From Bacillota bacterium (lineage in GTDB: Bacteria > Bacillota > Desulfitobacteriia > Desulfitobacteriales > JAJXUE01): a stretch of 64,000 bases of DNA. The translations under genes and the position numbers were made by a program. Shown one piece after another: positions 48,746-59,951 of the stretch. The notes beneath the pieces were generated by a model. That model was given only the letters and a program-made list of their open reading frames with translations, did not search any database and was not told the DNA's origin. Every line of letters starts with the position of its first letter. Position 1 is the first letter of the stretch. The stretch is from NCBI GenBank assembly GCA_021783135.1, contig JAJXUE010000009.1, forward strand, positions 1-64,000, read 5' to 3'.

Positions 48746-49246
48746 GTGGCTCATTTTGAGGCAAACAAATCAGACTTGAATGAAACAGTTGTCCATATTA
48801 ACCGCGTGGCTAAAGTTGTCAAAGGCGGACGTCGTTTTAGCTTCAGCGCTCTCGTAGTAGTTGGTGATGGCAAGGGACGTGTTGGTGCTGGCTTAGGCAA
48901 AGCGGCCGAAGTACCGGAAGCAATTCGTAAGGGCATGGAAGATGCTAAGAAGAACATGGTTGCCATACCTTTGGTGGGGACAACTATTCCGCATCAAGTA
49001 ATCGGCTTATTCGGCGCTGGCGAAGTTCTCCTCAAACCCGCTGCGCGTGGTACCGGAGTTATCGCCGGTGGCGCAGTGCGTGCTATCCTTGAGGCTGCCG
49101 GAGTTCAAGATATCTTAACGAAATCGTTAGGTTCAGCTAACCCTCACAATATGGTCAATGCAACAATGGCTGGCTTGCGCTCTCTGAAGCGGGTAGAAGA
49201 TGTAGCTAAATTGCGTGGCAAATCAGTTGAAGAAATCCTTGGATAG
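48746..49246 (+). CDS. rpsE: 30S ribosomal protein S5
   Basis: A 166-aa decoding-fidelity protein with a dsRNA-binding-like domain ([20 protein letters not shown]) and [23 protein letters not shown] start after AAAGGAGGG. Confidence 0.98.
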   Translation: MAHFEANKSDLNETVVHINRVAKVVKGGRRFSFSALVVVGDGKGRVGAGLGKAAEVPEAIRKGMEDAKKNMVAIPLVGTTIPHQVIGLFGAGEVLLKPAARGTGVIAGGAVRAILEAAGVQDILTKSLGSANPHNMVNATMAGLRSLKRVEDVAKLRGKSVEEILG

Positions 49247-49258
49247 GAGGTAACCGCT

Positions 49259-49441
49259 GTGAAAATTAAAGTAACATTAGTTAAAAGTATTAACGGAACA
49301 AATCAGGACCAGCGGGCAACCGTCCGAACCTTAGGATTGGGCAAATTGAATAGCTCCGCAATCCATGATGATTCGCCAGCTATTCTTGGTATGATCCGTA
49401 AGGTAGAGCACCTGGTTAAATTCGAAGAAGTAAACGCATAA
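49259..49441 (+). CDS. rpmD: 50S ribosomal protein L30
   Basis: A 60-aa protein with the bacterial L30 core VKSINGTNQDQRATVRTLGL. GTG start after AGGAGG. Confidence 0.97.
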   Translation: MKIKVTLVKSINGTNQDQRATVRTLGLGKLNSSAIHDDSPAILGMIRKVEHLVKFEEVNA

Positions 49442-49476
49442 ATATTTTTGCTAGTACAAGGGAGGTGTAATTGTAT

Positions 49477-49917
49477 ATGAGACTGCATGAACTTAAGCCT
49501 GCTGTTGGTTCCCGTAAAGCGCCAAAACGTAAGGGTCGCGGCATCGGCTCCGGTTTAGGCAAGACAGCCGGAAAAGGTCACAAAGGTCAAAAGGCGCGTT
49601 CGGGTGGCGGAGTTCGTCCGGGCTTCGAAGGTGGTCAGCAACCACTGGCACGACGCATGCCTAAACGTGGATTTAGAAATCCGCTGAAAAAGGAATACAC
49701 TATTGTGAACCTGGGCCAACTTGAGATTTTCGAAGCTGGAACAGAAGTAACTCCCGAGACTTTACTGGTGGCCGGAGTAGTCAAGTCATTTAGAGACGGT
49801 ATCAAAATTTTAGGCACAGGAGAATTGACCAAAGCTTTGACGGTAAAGGTGAATGGCATAAGCCAGTCGGCTGCCGAGAAGATTGTTGCGGCCGGCGGAA
49901 AAGTTGAGGTGATCTAA
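49477..49917 (+). CDS. rplO: 50S ribosomal protein L15
   Basis: A 146-aa protein with a glycine/arginine-rich extension ([20 protein letters not shown]). ATG 49477 gives the family start [14 protein letters not shown]; an in-frame TTG at 49471 also fits GGGAGGTG, at 5 nt. Confidence 0.97.
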   Translation: MRLHELKPAVGSRKAPKRKGRGIGSGLGKTAGKGHKGQKARSGGGVRPGFEGGQQPLARRMPKRGFRNPLKKEYTIVNLGQLEIFEAGTEVTPETLLVAGVVKSFRDGIKILGTGELTKALTVKVNGISQSAAEKIVAAGGKVEVI

Positions 49918-49919
49918 GC

Positions 49920-51209
49920 ATGATCGTAGATTCCTTGAAGAACGCTTGGAATGTCAAAGACCTAAGAAAGAAAATTCTTTTTACCGCCATGATGTTTTTG
50001 GTCTTTCGGATTGGCTCGCATATACCAGTGCCATTTGTTGACCATGCCAAGTTAAAAACAATGCTCGGTACGGGAAGCTTAATTCAGTTTTTTGACACCT
50101 TTTCTGGGGGCGCTTTTAAGAACTTTACTGTTTTTGCTATGAGTATTGCCCCATACATTAACGCATCGATTATTATCCAGTTGCTCACTGTAGTTTTTCC
50201 TAAACTACATGAACTGTCTAAAGAAGGTGCGGAGGGACAGAAAAAGATCACCCAATATACTCGGTATGGCACAGTTTTGCTTGGATTTATCCAAGCAGCC
50301 GGACTCTCCGTAGGACTGCTGTCAAACGTACTTGCCATTCCACCTGGTGCACAGAAGTGGCCGTATTTATTGCTGGTGGCCTTAGTTTTAACTGCAGGAA
50401 CAGCATTCCTGATGTGGCTGGGTGAGATGATCACGGAACGGGGCATCGGTAACGGCATCTCGTTAATCATTTTCGCAGGGATTGTCTCCCGCATACCTGA
50501 TGCACTTAAGTTTATTTTCCAGTCTGTCCAATCCGGACAATCCAGCATTTTATCAGTAATTGCTTTAGTGGTAATTGCAGTATTAGTAATTACGGCCGTT
50601 GTTTTTATCCAAGAAGGCGAACGTCGAATACCGGTACAGTATGCAAAACGCGTTGTTGGCCGTAAGGTTTATGGGGGGCAAAGCAGCCATATTCCTATGA
50701 AGGTCAATCAGGCGGGGGTAATTCCAGTAATTTTTGCAATCTCTTTACTAGCATTTCCGCAACAAATTTCGTCTTGGATGCCTTCCTCCGGTTTTGCTAG
50801 TTTTGTTAATACCTGGTTTTCGCCCAACGGGACGTTGCAGTCAATTCCTTACGAATTGTTCTATGCACTTTTGATTATCGGCTTCACCTACTTTTATACC
50901 GGTATTACCTTTAACCCAGTAGATGTTGCAGATAATATTAAGAAATATGGTGGATTTATTCCCGGGCTTCGCCCCGGAAGACCTACTGCTGAGTACATCA
51001 GTAAGGTTTTGAGTAGAGTTACCATGGCCGGCGCTATCTTCCTTGCTCTAATCGCAGTTTTGCCCACAGTTGTCATTGGACTAACAGGGTTTAAAAACGT
51101 CTACTTTGGTGGTACATCGCTACTCATTGTGGTTGGTGTGGCTCTAGAGACGATGAAGCAACTTGAGTCTCACCTTTTAATGCGCCATTATCAAGGCTTT
51201 ATGAAATAG
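49920..51209 (+). CDS. secY: Preprotein translocase subunit SecY
   Basis: The 429-aa channel of the Sec translocon with ten predicted membrane helices. It has FRIGSHIPVPFVDH near the first helix, the TM2 plug region GGAFKNFTVFAMSIAPYINA, and the FNPVDVADNIKKYGGFIPG and GRPTAEYI loops of the ribosome-docking C-terminal half. ATG 2 bp after rplO. Confidence 0.98.
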   Translation: MIVDSLKNAWNVKDLRKKILFTAMMFLVFRIGSHIPVPFVDHAKLKTMLGTGSLIQFFDTFSGGAFKNFTVFAMSIAPYINASIIIQLLTVVFPKLHELSKEGAEGQKKITQYTRYGTVLLGFIQAAGLSVGLLSNVLAIPPGAQKWPYLLLVALVLTAGTAFLMWLGEMITERGIGNGISLIIFAGIVSRIPDALKFIFQSVQSGQSSILSVIALVVIAVLVITAVVFIQEGERRIPVQYAKRVVGRKVYGGQSSHIPMKVNQAGVIPVIFAISLLAFPQQISSWMPSSGFASFVNTWFSPNGTLQSIPYELFYALLIIGFTYFYTGITFNPVDVADNIKKYGGFIPGLRPGRPTAEYISKVLSRVTMAGAIFLALIAVLPTVVIGLTGFKNVYFGGTSLLIVVGVALETMKQLESHLLMRHYQGFMK

Positions 51210-51223
51210 TTGCCAGAAGATAA

Positions 51224-52628
<1,405 letters not shown>

Positions 52629-52629
<1 letters not shown>

Positions 52630-52757
52630 TGAGAGTCTCAGTATTAGCTGGGGACGCCACAAGCATAGGGTGGTTTTCGACCGAAGATGCTCTCGGCTTG
52701 AGGACCCTACTGGGCATTGCCCATTGCAAAGTGATTCAATTGCTGAGGAGGGTTTAA
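52629..52757 (+). CDS. Possible 42-aa small protein between map and infA
   Basis: A frame of 42 codons opens with ATG overlapping the map stop (TAATG) and closes with TAA 3 bp before the infA start. The peptide starts MRVSVLAGDATSIGWFST and ends VIQLLRRV; its last codons contain the infA SD (GAGGAGG). Many Firmicutes have a KOW-domain gene at this site, but this sequence shows no KOW motif. It may be a coupled micropeptide, a remnant, or structured spacer RNA that is open by chance. Confidence 0.35.
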
Positions 52758-52760
52758 TTC

Positions 52761-52979
52761 ATGTCCAAAACAGACTCAATTGAGGTAGAAGGCAAAGTAG
52801 TAGAACCATTGCCTAATGGGATGTTTCGTGTCGAACTCGAGAATGGGCACAAGGTGTTAGCCCATGTGTCTGGTAAAATACGGATGAACTTTATCCGCAT
52901 TTTACCGGGTGACAGGGTAACCATTGAGCTATCGCCTTATGACTTGTCTCGCGGACGAATCATTTATAGGTTTAAGTAA
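52761..52979 (+). CDS. infA: Translation initiation factor IF-1
   Basis: A 72-aa OB-fold protein that blocks the A site during initiation. It matches the family along its length: [40 protein letters not shown] and the ending [17 protein letters not shown], 8 nt before the ATG. Confidence 0.97.
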   Translation: MSKTDSIEVEGKVVEPLPNGMFRVELENGHKVLAHVSGKIRMNFIRILPGDRVTIELSPYDLSRGRIIYRFK

Positions 52980-53000
52980 GCTTTGAAGGAGGATGCCTAA

Positions 53001-53114
<114 letters not shown>

Positions 53115-53118
53115 GGCT

Positions 53119-53193
53119 AAAACTAAAGTTAGTGTTGACCAACAGGGAGCGCGGCTGGTTGGGGAGTTCCCAACATCCCTGAGGTTTAGTTTT
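53119..53193 (+). promoter_or_regulatory. Nested stem-loop leader before rpsM
   Basis: In the 118-bp gap after rpmJ three nested helices can form: outer AAAACTAAA/TTTAGTTTT (53119-53127 with 53185-53193), middle AGGGA/TCCCT (53144-53148 with 53176-53180), inner GTTGGG/CCCAAC (53158-53163 with 53169-53174). There is no T-tract after the structure beyond the outer arm itself. It may be a ribosomal-protein binding site controlling the alpha operon. Confidence 0.5.
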
Positions 53194-53232
53194 CTTGAAA
53201 ATTCAAAAATCCATAGGGGGTGTAAGAATTAG

Positions 53233-53604
53233 ATGGCACGTATTGCTGGAGTGGACCTGCCCCGCGAGAAAAGAGTAGAAATAGGGCTTACCTATATTTT
53301 TGGTGTTGGACATCCTACTGCCCAAAAAATTCTGGCTCAAGCGGGAGTTAATCCCGATACCAGGATCAGAGACTTGACTGAAGAAGAAGTCAACAAAATT
53401 CGTGAAATCATTGATAAGAACTTTACGGTGGAGGGTGACCTACGTCGTACAGTTTCACTAAATATTAAGCGATTGATGGAAATTGGCTGCTATAGAGGTA
53501 TAAGACATCGCCGCGGTCTTCCCGTGCGAGGTCAACGTACTAAGACCAATGCCCGCACACGCAAGGGACCGGCTAAAACAGTCGGCGCTCGCCGTAAAAA
53601 ATAG
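53233..53604 (+). CDS. rpsM: 30S ribosomal protein S13
   Basis: A 123-aa 30S head protein contacting P-site t[43 protein letters not shown] and the basic tail. SD GGGGGTG. First gene of the alpha-operon part. Confidence 0.98.
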   Translation: MARIAGVDLPREKRVEIGLTYIFGVGHPTAQKILAQAGVNPDTRIRDLTEEEVNKIREIIDKNFTVEGDLRRTVSLNIKRLMEIGCYRGIRHRRGLPVRGQRTKTNARTRKGPAKTVGARRKK

Positions 53605-53625
53605 TAAAGGGGGTTCATCAAGTAC

Positions 53626-54015
53626 ATGGCACGAAAAGTTACCCGTACCAAACGCAGAGAACGTAAAAATGTTGAATCGGGTATAGCCCATATTAGGTCG
53701 ACTTTTAATAATACGATTATTACCATTACGGACAAGACAGGTAATGCACTGTCTTGGGCCAGCTCGGGCGGAATGGGCTTTAAGGGTTCACGTAAAAGTA
53801 CGCCTTATGCTGCGCAAATGGCGGCAGAAACGGCCGCCAAAGAAGCTATGGAACACGGTCTACGCGAAGTAGAGTGTTTTGTCAAAGGACCTGGAGCCGG
53901 ACGGGAAGCAGCTATTCGTTCGTTGCAGGCTGCCGGTCTGGAAGTCAACATGATTAAGGATGTAACCCCCATTCCACATAATGGGTGCCGTCCACCCAAG
54001 CGTAGAAGAGTTTAG
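53626..54015 (+). CDS. rpsK: 30S ribosomal protein S11
   Basis: A 129-aa platform protein with [20 protein letters not shown] and the C-terminal [28 protein letters not shown]. Confidence 0.98.
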   Translation: MARKVTRTKRRERKNVESGIAHIRSTFNNTIITITDKTGNALSWASSGGMGFKGSRKSTPYAAQMAAETAAKEAMEHGLREVECFVKGPGAGREAAIRSLQAAGLEVNMIKDVTPIPHNGCRPPKRRRV

Positions 54016-54026
54016 GAGGTGTTATC

Positions 54027-54653
54027 GTGGCAAGATATACAGGACCTGTATGTAGGCTGTGCCGCCGTGAAGGCTTAAAACTATATCTTAAAGGTGATCG
54101 CTGTTATACCGGAAAATGTGCCATTGATCGTAGGGCATATGCTCCTGGGCAGCATGGACAGTCGCGTAAGAAGCCAACAGAGTTTGCAATTCAGTTGCGC
54201 GAAAAACAAAAAGCCCGCCGTATTTACGGTGTTTTGGAAGGACAATTTAGAGGGTACTTCCATAAAGCGGCCAGACAGAAGGGTATGACAGGGGAGAACC
54301 TGTTGCGCTTACTGGAACGCCGTCTTGACAACGTAGTTTACCGACTGGGATTTGCTACTTCTAGGCCTGAGGCTCGTCAGTTAGTGCGACATGGCCACTT
54401 CAATGTAGATGGGAAACGGGTTGATATCCCATCCTTCCTGGTGAAATTGGGACAAACAATTACGGTTCGCGAAGAAAGCAAAAACTCTCCGAGGATAAAG
54501 GAAATATTGGAAAATAGGGGTTCTAAAACTGCCCCAGCTTGGTTGAGTATTGATGTTACCGCTAATAGTGGTAGTATTATCGCCCTTCCTACGCGTGAGG
54601 ACATTGATGTACCTGTACAAGAACACCTGATTGTAGAGAAATATTCTCGCTAA
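54027..54653 (+). CDS. rpsD: 30S ribosomal protein S4 (zinc form)
   Basis: A 208-aa 30S assembly initiator. The N-terminus has four cysteines (C9, C12, C26, C31) in the C+ zinc arrangement, then the S4 RNA-binding domain [23 protein letters not shown] start after AGGAGGTG. In B. subtilis rpsD lies elsewhere; here it is inside the alpha operon, as in clostridia and E. coli. Confidence 0.98.
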   Translation: MARYTGPVCRLCRREGLKLYLKGDRCYTGKCAIDRRAYAPGQHGQSRKKPTEFAIQLREKQKARRIYGVLEGQFRGYFHKAARQKGMTGENLLRLLERRLDNVVYRLGFATSRPEARQLVRHGHFNVDGKRVDIPSFLVKLGQTITVREESKNSPRIKEILENRGSKTAPAWLSIDVTANSGSIIALPTREDIDVPVQEHLIVEKYSR

Positions 54654-54708
54654 TAGTGTCCGGTGCTTGTAGGGTTCATTAGTTTCAATAAGGAGGGTGA
54701 GTTTTTCC

Positions 54709-55656
54709 ATGTTGGAAATTGAGAAACCCAAAATTGATTGTGTTGAGCATAACGATGACAACACATACGGTAAATTTGTAGTGGAACCTTTGGAGAGAGG
54801 GTATGGGATTACCTTAGGGAATTCGCTGAGGCGAATTCTGCTCTCCTCGCTTCCCGGTGCCGCTGTTAGTTCAGTTAAGATTGAAGGAGTACTGCACGAG
54901 TTTTCTACAATACCAGGTGTGATGGAAGACACTACAGATATCATCCTCAATCTTAAACGTCTAGCCCTGAAAATGTATACCGATGAGCCCAGAATTATGC
55001 GCATTGAAGCAGAGGGGCCCGGTATAATTACAGCCGGTGATATCATCACTGACCCTGATATCGAGGTTTTGAATCCTGAGCTCAAGATTGCCACGATGGA
55101 TAACGGCGGTCGTTTATTTGCTGAATTGACTGTCGAAAAAGGTCGTGGTTATCAAATGGCCGACAAAAACAAGCGGCCAGACCATATTATCGGCGTAATC
55201 CCGATTGACTCCATTTTTTCGCCGGTACATAAGGTGAACTACAAGATTCAGGACACCAGGGTTGGGCAAATTACTGATTATGACAAACTGGTACTTGAGG
55301 TATGGACCAACGGCAGCATTTCGCCGGAAGAGGCTACCAGTCTGTCAGCCAAGATTTTAAATGAACATCTCAGACTATTTATTGGCTTAACAGAGAAAAT
55401 CAATAATGTTGAAATAATGGTCGAAAAGGAAGAGGAGTCTAAAAACCGCATCCTAGAAATGACCATTGAAGAACTTGATCTATCTGTTCGTTCGTATAAT
55501 TGTCTCAAACGTGCAGGAATCAACAGTGTTGAAGAACTTGTTCAAAAGACAGAGGAAGACATGATTAAGGTACGTAACCTTGGTCGTAAATCCCTGGAGG
55601 AAGTTGAGCAAAAACTGCACGAATTGGGGCTCTCCTTTAAAAAATCTGACGACTAG
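54709..55656 (+). CDS. rpoA: DNA-directed RNA polymerase subunit alpha
   Basis: The 315-aa alpha subunit: N-terminal assembly domain ([20 protein letters not shown]) to about residue 225, a linker, and the C-terminal domain ([20 protein letters not shown]) that binds UP elements and activators. ATG 54709 gives the family start [11 protein letters not shown]; an in-frame GTG at 54697 overlaps the AGGAGGG SD. Confidence 0.98.
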   Translation: MLEIEKPKIDCVEHNDDNTYGKFVVEPLERGYGITLGNSLRRILLSSLPGAAVSSVKIEGVLHEFSTIPGVMEDTTDIILNLKRLALKMYTDEPRIMRIEAEGPGIITAGDIITDPDIEVLNPELKIATMDNGGRLFAELTVEKGRGYQMADKNKRPDHIIGVIPIDSIFSPVHKVNYKIQDTRVGQITDYDKLVLEVWTNGSISPEEATSLSAKILNEHLRLFIGLTEKINNVEIMVEKEEESKNRILEMTIEELDLSVRSYNCLKRAGINSVEELVQKTEEDMIKVRNLGRKSLEEVEQKLHELGLSFKKSDD

Positions 55657-55685
55657 ACGACTAACTGAAGCAAGGAGGGAATAGT

Positions 55686-56024
55686 TTGGCTTACCGTAAA
55701 ATGAGCCGTAATTCCGGTAACCGTAGAGCGATGTTACGCAGCATTGTAACATCTTTGTTTAAACACGGTAGAATTCATACCACTGAAGCTAAGGCTAAGG
55801 AATTGAACCGGATAGCGGAAAAAATGATCTCTTTAGGCAAGCGCGGTGACCTTAGTTCGCGAAGACTTGCTCTTGCTTACCTTATGGACGAAGATACCGT
55901 AACACAATTATTTGAAACTATTGCGCCTAAATACGCTGATCGTCAAGGTGGTTACACCCGGATAATGAAACTGGGCTTACGCCGCGGCGACGCAGCTTCC
56001 ATGGTTATAATAGAACTCGTATAG
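55686..56024 (+). CDS. rplQ: 50S ribosomal protein L17
   Basis: A 112-aa protein starting [20 protein letters not shown], with [22 protein letters not shown] start after AAGGAGGG. Last gene of the alpha operon, followed by a strong terminator. Confidence 0.98.
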   Translation: MAYRKMSRNSGNRRAMLRSIVTSLFKHGRIHTTEAKAKELNRIAEKMISLGKRGDLSSRRLALAYLMDEDTVTQLFETIAPKYADRQGGYTRIMKLGLRRGDAASMVIIELV

Positions 56025-56050
56025 TAATCGGCAAGTTCTGAGTCCAGCCT

Positions 56051-56102
56051 AAAGGTCAGGCTCCAACCGCTGCGGCCAAGCAGGGTGGAGCCTGACCTTT
56101 TG
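56051..56102 (+). terminator. Terminator after rplQ
   Basis: A perfect 15-bp stem, AAAGGTCAGGCTCCA (56051-56065) with TGGAGCCTGACCTTT (56086-56100), around a 20-nt loop; the 3' arm ends in T. It separates ribosomal genes from the ECF transporter genes, which may depend on read-through. Confidence 0.85.
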
Positions 56103-56121
56103 CTATTGCGGAGTGGGTAAT

Positions 56122-56931
56122 ATGATAAATGTTGAGAATGTTACATACATGTATCCTGGTCAGCAACGCGAAGTACTTACGGCTATTAATTTAATAATTA
56201 AGTCGGCGGAAATTGTGGCAGTACTGGGCCATAATGGTTCAGGCAAGTCGACTTTAGCCCAACTCTTAAATGGCCTCGTTGTGCCGCTAAACGGTCAGGT
56301 TCTGGTCGATGATCTTAATACCCGAGCTGAAAGTAGCATTTGGCAGGTTCGGAGCAAAGTTGGCTTAATTTTACAGAACCCCGATAATCAACTTGTTGCA
56401 CATACGGTAGAGGATGATGTGGCCTTTGGACCGGAAAACCTGGGTGTTGCGGCTGCAGAGATCAAGCAGCGGGTAAGTGCAGCTTTGGCAAGCGTGGAAA
56501 TGAGTGACTATCTTAATTGGCCGCCCTCTCGCCTTTCCGGCGGGCAAAAGCAAAGAGTCGCGATAGCAGGCATACTGGCAATGCAACCAAAGTACCTGGT
56601 CTTGGATGAAGCCACGGCGATGCTCGACCCCAAGGGTCGTAAAGAGTTACTCAACATCACGCTTAAATTACGGAGTGAGGGAATAGGGGTAGTGATGATA
56701 ACCCATCATATGAGTGAGGCAGCCTTGGCAGACCGGGTTGTAGTTTTATATGAGGGAAAGATAGCTGCTATGGGTACGCCGCAGGAAATATTGAGCGATG
56801 TTAATCAGTTGCGGCTATATGGACTTGAGGCACCTCCTATTCAGCAAGTTGTTTTTAAACTACGGCAAGCAGGCATGGACATTCCTCGCACTATTATGCA
56901 TGCAAGTGAACTGGTTGAAGCGCTATGTTGA
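56122..56931 (+). CDS. ecfA1: Energy-coupling factor transporter ATPase EcfA1
   Basis: One of two ATPases of the ECF module that powers several vitamin-binding S components. The 269-aa protein has Walker A GHNGSGKST, the Q-loop region LQNPDNQLVAHTVEDDVAFG, signature LSGGQKQR and Walker B YLVLDEATAML. ATG 56122 has GGAG about 8 nt upstream; a GTG at 56113 is less likely. Overlaps ecfA2 by 7 bp. Confidence 0.96.
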   Translation: MINVENVTYMYPGQQREVLTAINLIIKSAEIVAVLGHNGSGKSTLAQLLNGLVVPLNGQVLVDDLNTRAESSIWQVRSKVGLILQNPDNQLVAHTVEDDVAFGPENLGVAAAEIKQRVSAALASVEMSDYLNWPPSRLSGGQKQRVAIAGILAMQPKYLVLDEATAMLDPKGRKELLNITLKLRSEGIGVVMITHHMSEAALADRVVVLYEGKIAAMGTPQEILSDVNQLRLYGLEAPPIQQVVFKLRQAGMDIPRTIMHASELVEALC

Positions 56932-57764
56932 TAGAATTAAGGGACGTAAGTTTCGAATATCCGGAGCCTGATAGTAAAATCATGGCCTTGCAACACATTA
57001 ATCTCGCCATTAGCGAGGGCGAGTCTATTGGAATTATCGGGTCCTCCGGCTCAGGTAAATCTACTTTACTTTTACATTTAAATGGTCTTTTGCAGCCGGT
57101 AGGCGGCGAGGTAAGGTTTAGGGGACGCAATATCTGGGAGAAGGGCCACAATCTGAGGAATTTGCGCCAGGAAATAGGTTTTCTATTTCAGTTTGCCGAG
57201 GCTAATTTGTTTGGGCAGACAGTTTACGAAGATATCGCTTACGGATTGGTTAATCATAACTGGCCGGAAAAAGATAGAGATGCTCAAGTAGGCCGGGCGC
57301 TGGAATTGGTAGGGCTGGACCCTTCAATTAAAACCCGCTCCCCGTTCACCCTAAGTGGGGGCGAGAAACGTCGGGTGGCGCTTGCAGGTATCTTAGCGGT
57401 TAACCCCAAAATCTTAATTCTTGATGAACCAACTGTAGGGTTGGACCCTGTAACTAGGAATAACTTTTTAGAACTAGTGACAAGCTTTGCTGCGGCAGGA
57501 ATTACGGTCATCGTTGTATCACATGACTTGGACGAAGTGGTGCGTATAGCTAAGCGCGTGATTGTAGTAGCGAATGGTCAGCTTGCGTGTGACGGACCGG
57601 TACGAGAGGTCCTGTCAAATCGAAATCTGTCGAGTTGGGGGTTAGAGCCCTCGGAAATCATTGAACTGGGTAGCAAGCTTGGGCTTGTCTGCGCTGGGCA
57701 ACCCATACTTAATGTAACTGAGGCTGTAGCAGCCATCCTTGCCAGGAGGTGGCGGGATGTTTAA
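56925..57764 (+). CDS. ecfA2: Energy-coupling factor transporter ATPase EcfA2
   Basis: The second ECF ATPase, 279 aa: Walker A GSSGSGKSTLL, LFQFAEANLFGQTVYEDIAYG, signature LSGGEKRRVALAG, Walker B ILILDEPTVGLDP. It overlaps ecfA1 and ecfT, indicating a coupled operon. Substrate specificity comes from S components elsewhere. Confidence 0.96.
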   Translation: MLIELRDVSFEYPEPDSKIMALQHINLAISEGESIGIIGSSGSGKSTLLLHLNGLLQPVGGEVRFRGRNIWEKGHNLRNLRQEIGFLFQFAEANLFGQTVYEDIAYGLVNHNWPEKDRDAQVGRALELVGLDPSIKTRSPFTLSGGEKRRVALAGILAVNPKILILDEPTVGLDPVTRNNFLELVTSFAAAGITVIVVSHDLDEVVRIAKRVIVVANGQLACDGPVREVLSNRNLSSWGLEPSEIIELGSKLGLVCAGQPILNVTEAVAAILARRWRDV

Positions 57765-58560
57765 AGACTTTCGGGTAGGTCAGTATTTTAATGGCCAATC
57801 GATTGTGCATGAACTAGACCCACGCACCAAGTTGTGGGGCTATATTGTCCTCAGTACGCTGGTTTTCGCAAATGGCCAGAGATGGAGTATGCTGTGTACC
57901 GCATTGGCCCTGTTTTGGTTGATGTGGATAACGCAAATACCATGGCGCTATTATCTGTCGAGTATTAAATCCATGTGGCTTATCCTGCTCATAACCATTG
58001 TATTTAACAGTGTTAGATTGCACAGTTCGTCCGGACTCGCTGTGCATTTTGGTGCATTAAGCCTGAATACAAGTGGTATGCTGTTTGGCTTGGTTGTAGG
58101 GGTGAAAATTGTTTTTGTTGTCCTTTTGACCTCGGTTTTTACATTTACAACTTCCCCCATAGCTCTGAGTGACGGTTTGGAGATTATATTTGGTCCTCTC
58201 ACCCAATTTGGCTTCCCTGCCCATGAAATTGCCTTAATGATGTCTATCACTATACGTTTTATTCCTACTATCATGGCAGAAGGAGATCGTTTGGTTAAGG
58301 CGCTGCAAGCTAGAGGGGCGGACATTGGTGGTGGCGGATTGTATAAGAGGGCGCGTAATTTGGCCCCCTTGCTGATTCCTTTGTTCATTGGAGCTTTTCG
58401 CCGCGCGGATGAGTTGGCCTTGGCCATGGAGATCCGTTGTTATAGGGGGAATACCGGTAGAACTCGTTACAGGCAATTGCGGCTTGGTAGGGCCGACTAC
58501 GTTAGCATTGGCGCGTTAACGATAATCCTGTTATTAGAGTTGGGGTTCAAGCTGGCATAG
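57757..58560 (+). CDS. ecfT: Energy-coupling factor transporter transmembrane protein EcfT
   Basis: The 267-aa membrane scaffold linking EcfA1/A2 to S components. It has several hydrophobic helices, HELDPRTKLWGYI at the start, and the coupling-helix motifs ALQARGADI and LAMEIRCYRG with conserved Ala-Arg-Gly. ATG 57757 after AGGAGG; an upstream in-frame GTG/ATG at 57739 would include the SD. Confidence 0.95.
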   Translation: MFKDFRVGQYFNGQSIVHELDPRTKLWGYIVLSTLVFANGQRWSMLCTALALFWLMWITQIPWRYYLSSIKSMWLILLITIVFNSVRLHSSSGLAVHFGALSLNTSGMLFGLVVGVKIVFVVLLTSVFTFTTSPIALSDGLEIIFGPLTQFGFPAHEIALMMSITIRFIPTIMAEGDRLVKALQARGADIGGGGLYKRARNLAPLLIPLFIGAFRRADELALAMEIRCYRGNTGRTRYRQLRLGRADYVSIGALTIILLLELGFKLA

Positions 58561-58575
58561 GCAGGTGGAATATGG

Positions 58576-59316
58576 ATGCAAAACATTAAACTTACACTAG
58601 AATATGACGGCACTTGTTATCACGGTTTTCAACGCCAACCGGATTTTCATGGACCGACTATACAGGGTGTACTTGAGTCTAAGCTAGAGCTAATAACGAA
58701 GACAGAAGTAAGAGTTGCTATGGCCGGGCGCACAGACGCCGGAGTACATGCACGAGGGCAAGTTGTCAATTTTTTTTCGCCTACCAAGATTCCTATGGAT
58801 AAGTTACCTAAAGCAGTGAACAGCGTATTACCATACGATATTCGGGTGAAGCAGGCCGAAATAGTGCCCGATGATTTTCATGCCAGATTTTCCGCGCAAT
58901 GGAAACGCTATATTTATACCATATACAATAATCAGTTTGTCTCTGTGTTCAATCGATTGTTCGTATTCCACGTACCTCAGGCTTTAAATGTACCTGCGAT
59001 GCGTGCTGCGGCACAAGCCATGGTGGGGACGCGGGACTTTACAGCTTTTTGTGCTGCCGGTAGCCCGGTGAAAAATTTTGTGCGTAATTTGATGACCTGT
59101 GAAGTTCGTCAAGCCGGACCGGAAATTTCTATAATCTGTGAGGCCGACGGCTTCCTATATAACATGGTAAGGATAATTAGCGGTACGCTTGTCGATGTGG
59201 GCAAAGGTAGAATCAAACCAGCCGCAATACCGCAGATGATAGAGGCGGGTGACCGTAAAACTTGTGGCATAACCGCACCTCCCCAAGGGTTATGTATGGA
59301 TTATGTTCATTATTAA
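58576..59316 (+). CDS. truA: tRNA pseudouridine(38-40) synthase TruA
   Basis: Modifies uridines in the tRNA anticodon arm. The 246-aa protein has MQNIKLTLEYDGTCYHGFQR, the catalytic AGRTDAGVHARGQV near residue 50, and the C-terminal FLYNMVRIISGTLVDVG. SD GCAGGTGG. The order ecfT-truA-rplM-rpsI is conserved in Firmicutes. Confidence 0.97.
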   Translation: MQNIKLTLEYDGTCYHGFQRQPDFHGPTIQGVLESKLELITKTEVRVAMAGRTDAGVHARGQVVNFFSPTKIPMDKLPKAVNSVLPYDIRVKQAEIVPDDFHARFSAQWKRYIYTIYNNQFVSVFNRLFVFHVPQALNVPAMRAAAQAMVGTRDFTAFCAAGSPVKNFVRNLMTCEVRQAGPEISIICEADGFLYNMVRIISGTLVDVGKGRIKPAAIPQMIEAGDRKTCGITAPPQGLCMDYVHY

Positions 59317-59329
59317 GCACGATTATTGC

Positions 59330-59358
59330 TTGACAGAGTATGCCAAATTTTATAAAAT
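59330..59358 (+). promoter_or_regulatory. rplM-rpsI promoter
   Basis: TTGACA (59330-59335), 17 bp, TAAAAT (59353-59358), starting just after truA. Confidence 0.8.
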
Positions 59359-59379
59359 ATAAATATGAGTCTAAAAATC

Positions 59380-59460
59380 GGAATGAGTGCCTGAGCCCCA
59401 CTCTTCACGGTTACTATAACCCCGCTTGTATTAGTGCCTGAGCCCCACTGTACTGGTTAG
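59380..59460 (+). promoter_or_regulatory. rplM (L13) leader with a duplicated 17-nt hairpin motif
   Basis: The exact sequence AGTGCCTGAGCCCCACT occurs twice, at 59386-59402 and 59433-59449, 47 bp apart. Each copy can close as AGTG/CACT around a CCTGAGCCC loop. The segment lies in the 5' UTR between the promoter and rplM, where an L13-type autoregulatory leader is expected in Firmicutes, so it is a candidate L13 or S9 control site. Confidence 0.55.
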
Positions 59461-59498
59461 GTGTTTTAGAATCCAGCATTAATAGGGAGGGACATTTT

Positions 59499-59927
59499 AT
59501 GTCGACATTTATGGCGTCGCCTCAAAATATAGAACGTAAGTGGTACATTTTAGATGCAAGCGGTAAGCCGCTTGGTCGTCTTGCCACTGAGGCCGCACGT
59601 ATTCTACGCGGAAAGCATAAACCAACATTTACACCCCATGTAGATACCGGAGATCATGTAATTGTTATTAATGCCGAGAAGGTTGTTCTGACTGGTAAAA
59701 AGATAGATCAAAAATATTATTATCATCATTCCAATTATCCCGGCGGTCTGAAAGCCACCAGTTACAAATCGATGATGCAAGACAACCCGGAAAAAGCTGT
59801 TGAGTTAGCTATTAAAGGAATGCTTCCCCACAATAAATTGGGTAGTCAGGTTTATCGCAAACTCAAAGTTTATCGTGGTTCAGAGCATCCGCATCAAGCG
59901 CAAGTACCTGAGGTATGGCAAGGCTAA
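59499..59927 (+). CDS. rplM: 50S ribosomal protein L13
   Basis: A 142-aa early-assembly protein: [20 protein letters not shown] and [29 protein letters not shown], 8 nt before ATG. Cotranscribed with rpsI, 24 bp downstream. Confidence 0.98.
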   Translation: MSTFMASPQNIERKWYILDASGKPLGRLATEAARILRGKHKPTFTPHVDTGDHVIVINAEKVVLTGKKIDQKYYYHHSNYPGGLKATSYKSMMQDNPEKAVELAIKGMLPHNKLGSQVYRKLKVYRGSEHPHQAQVPEVWQG

Positions 59928-59951
59928 TAGGCCGGAAGGGAGGATTATTTA

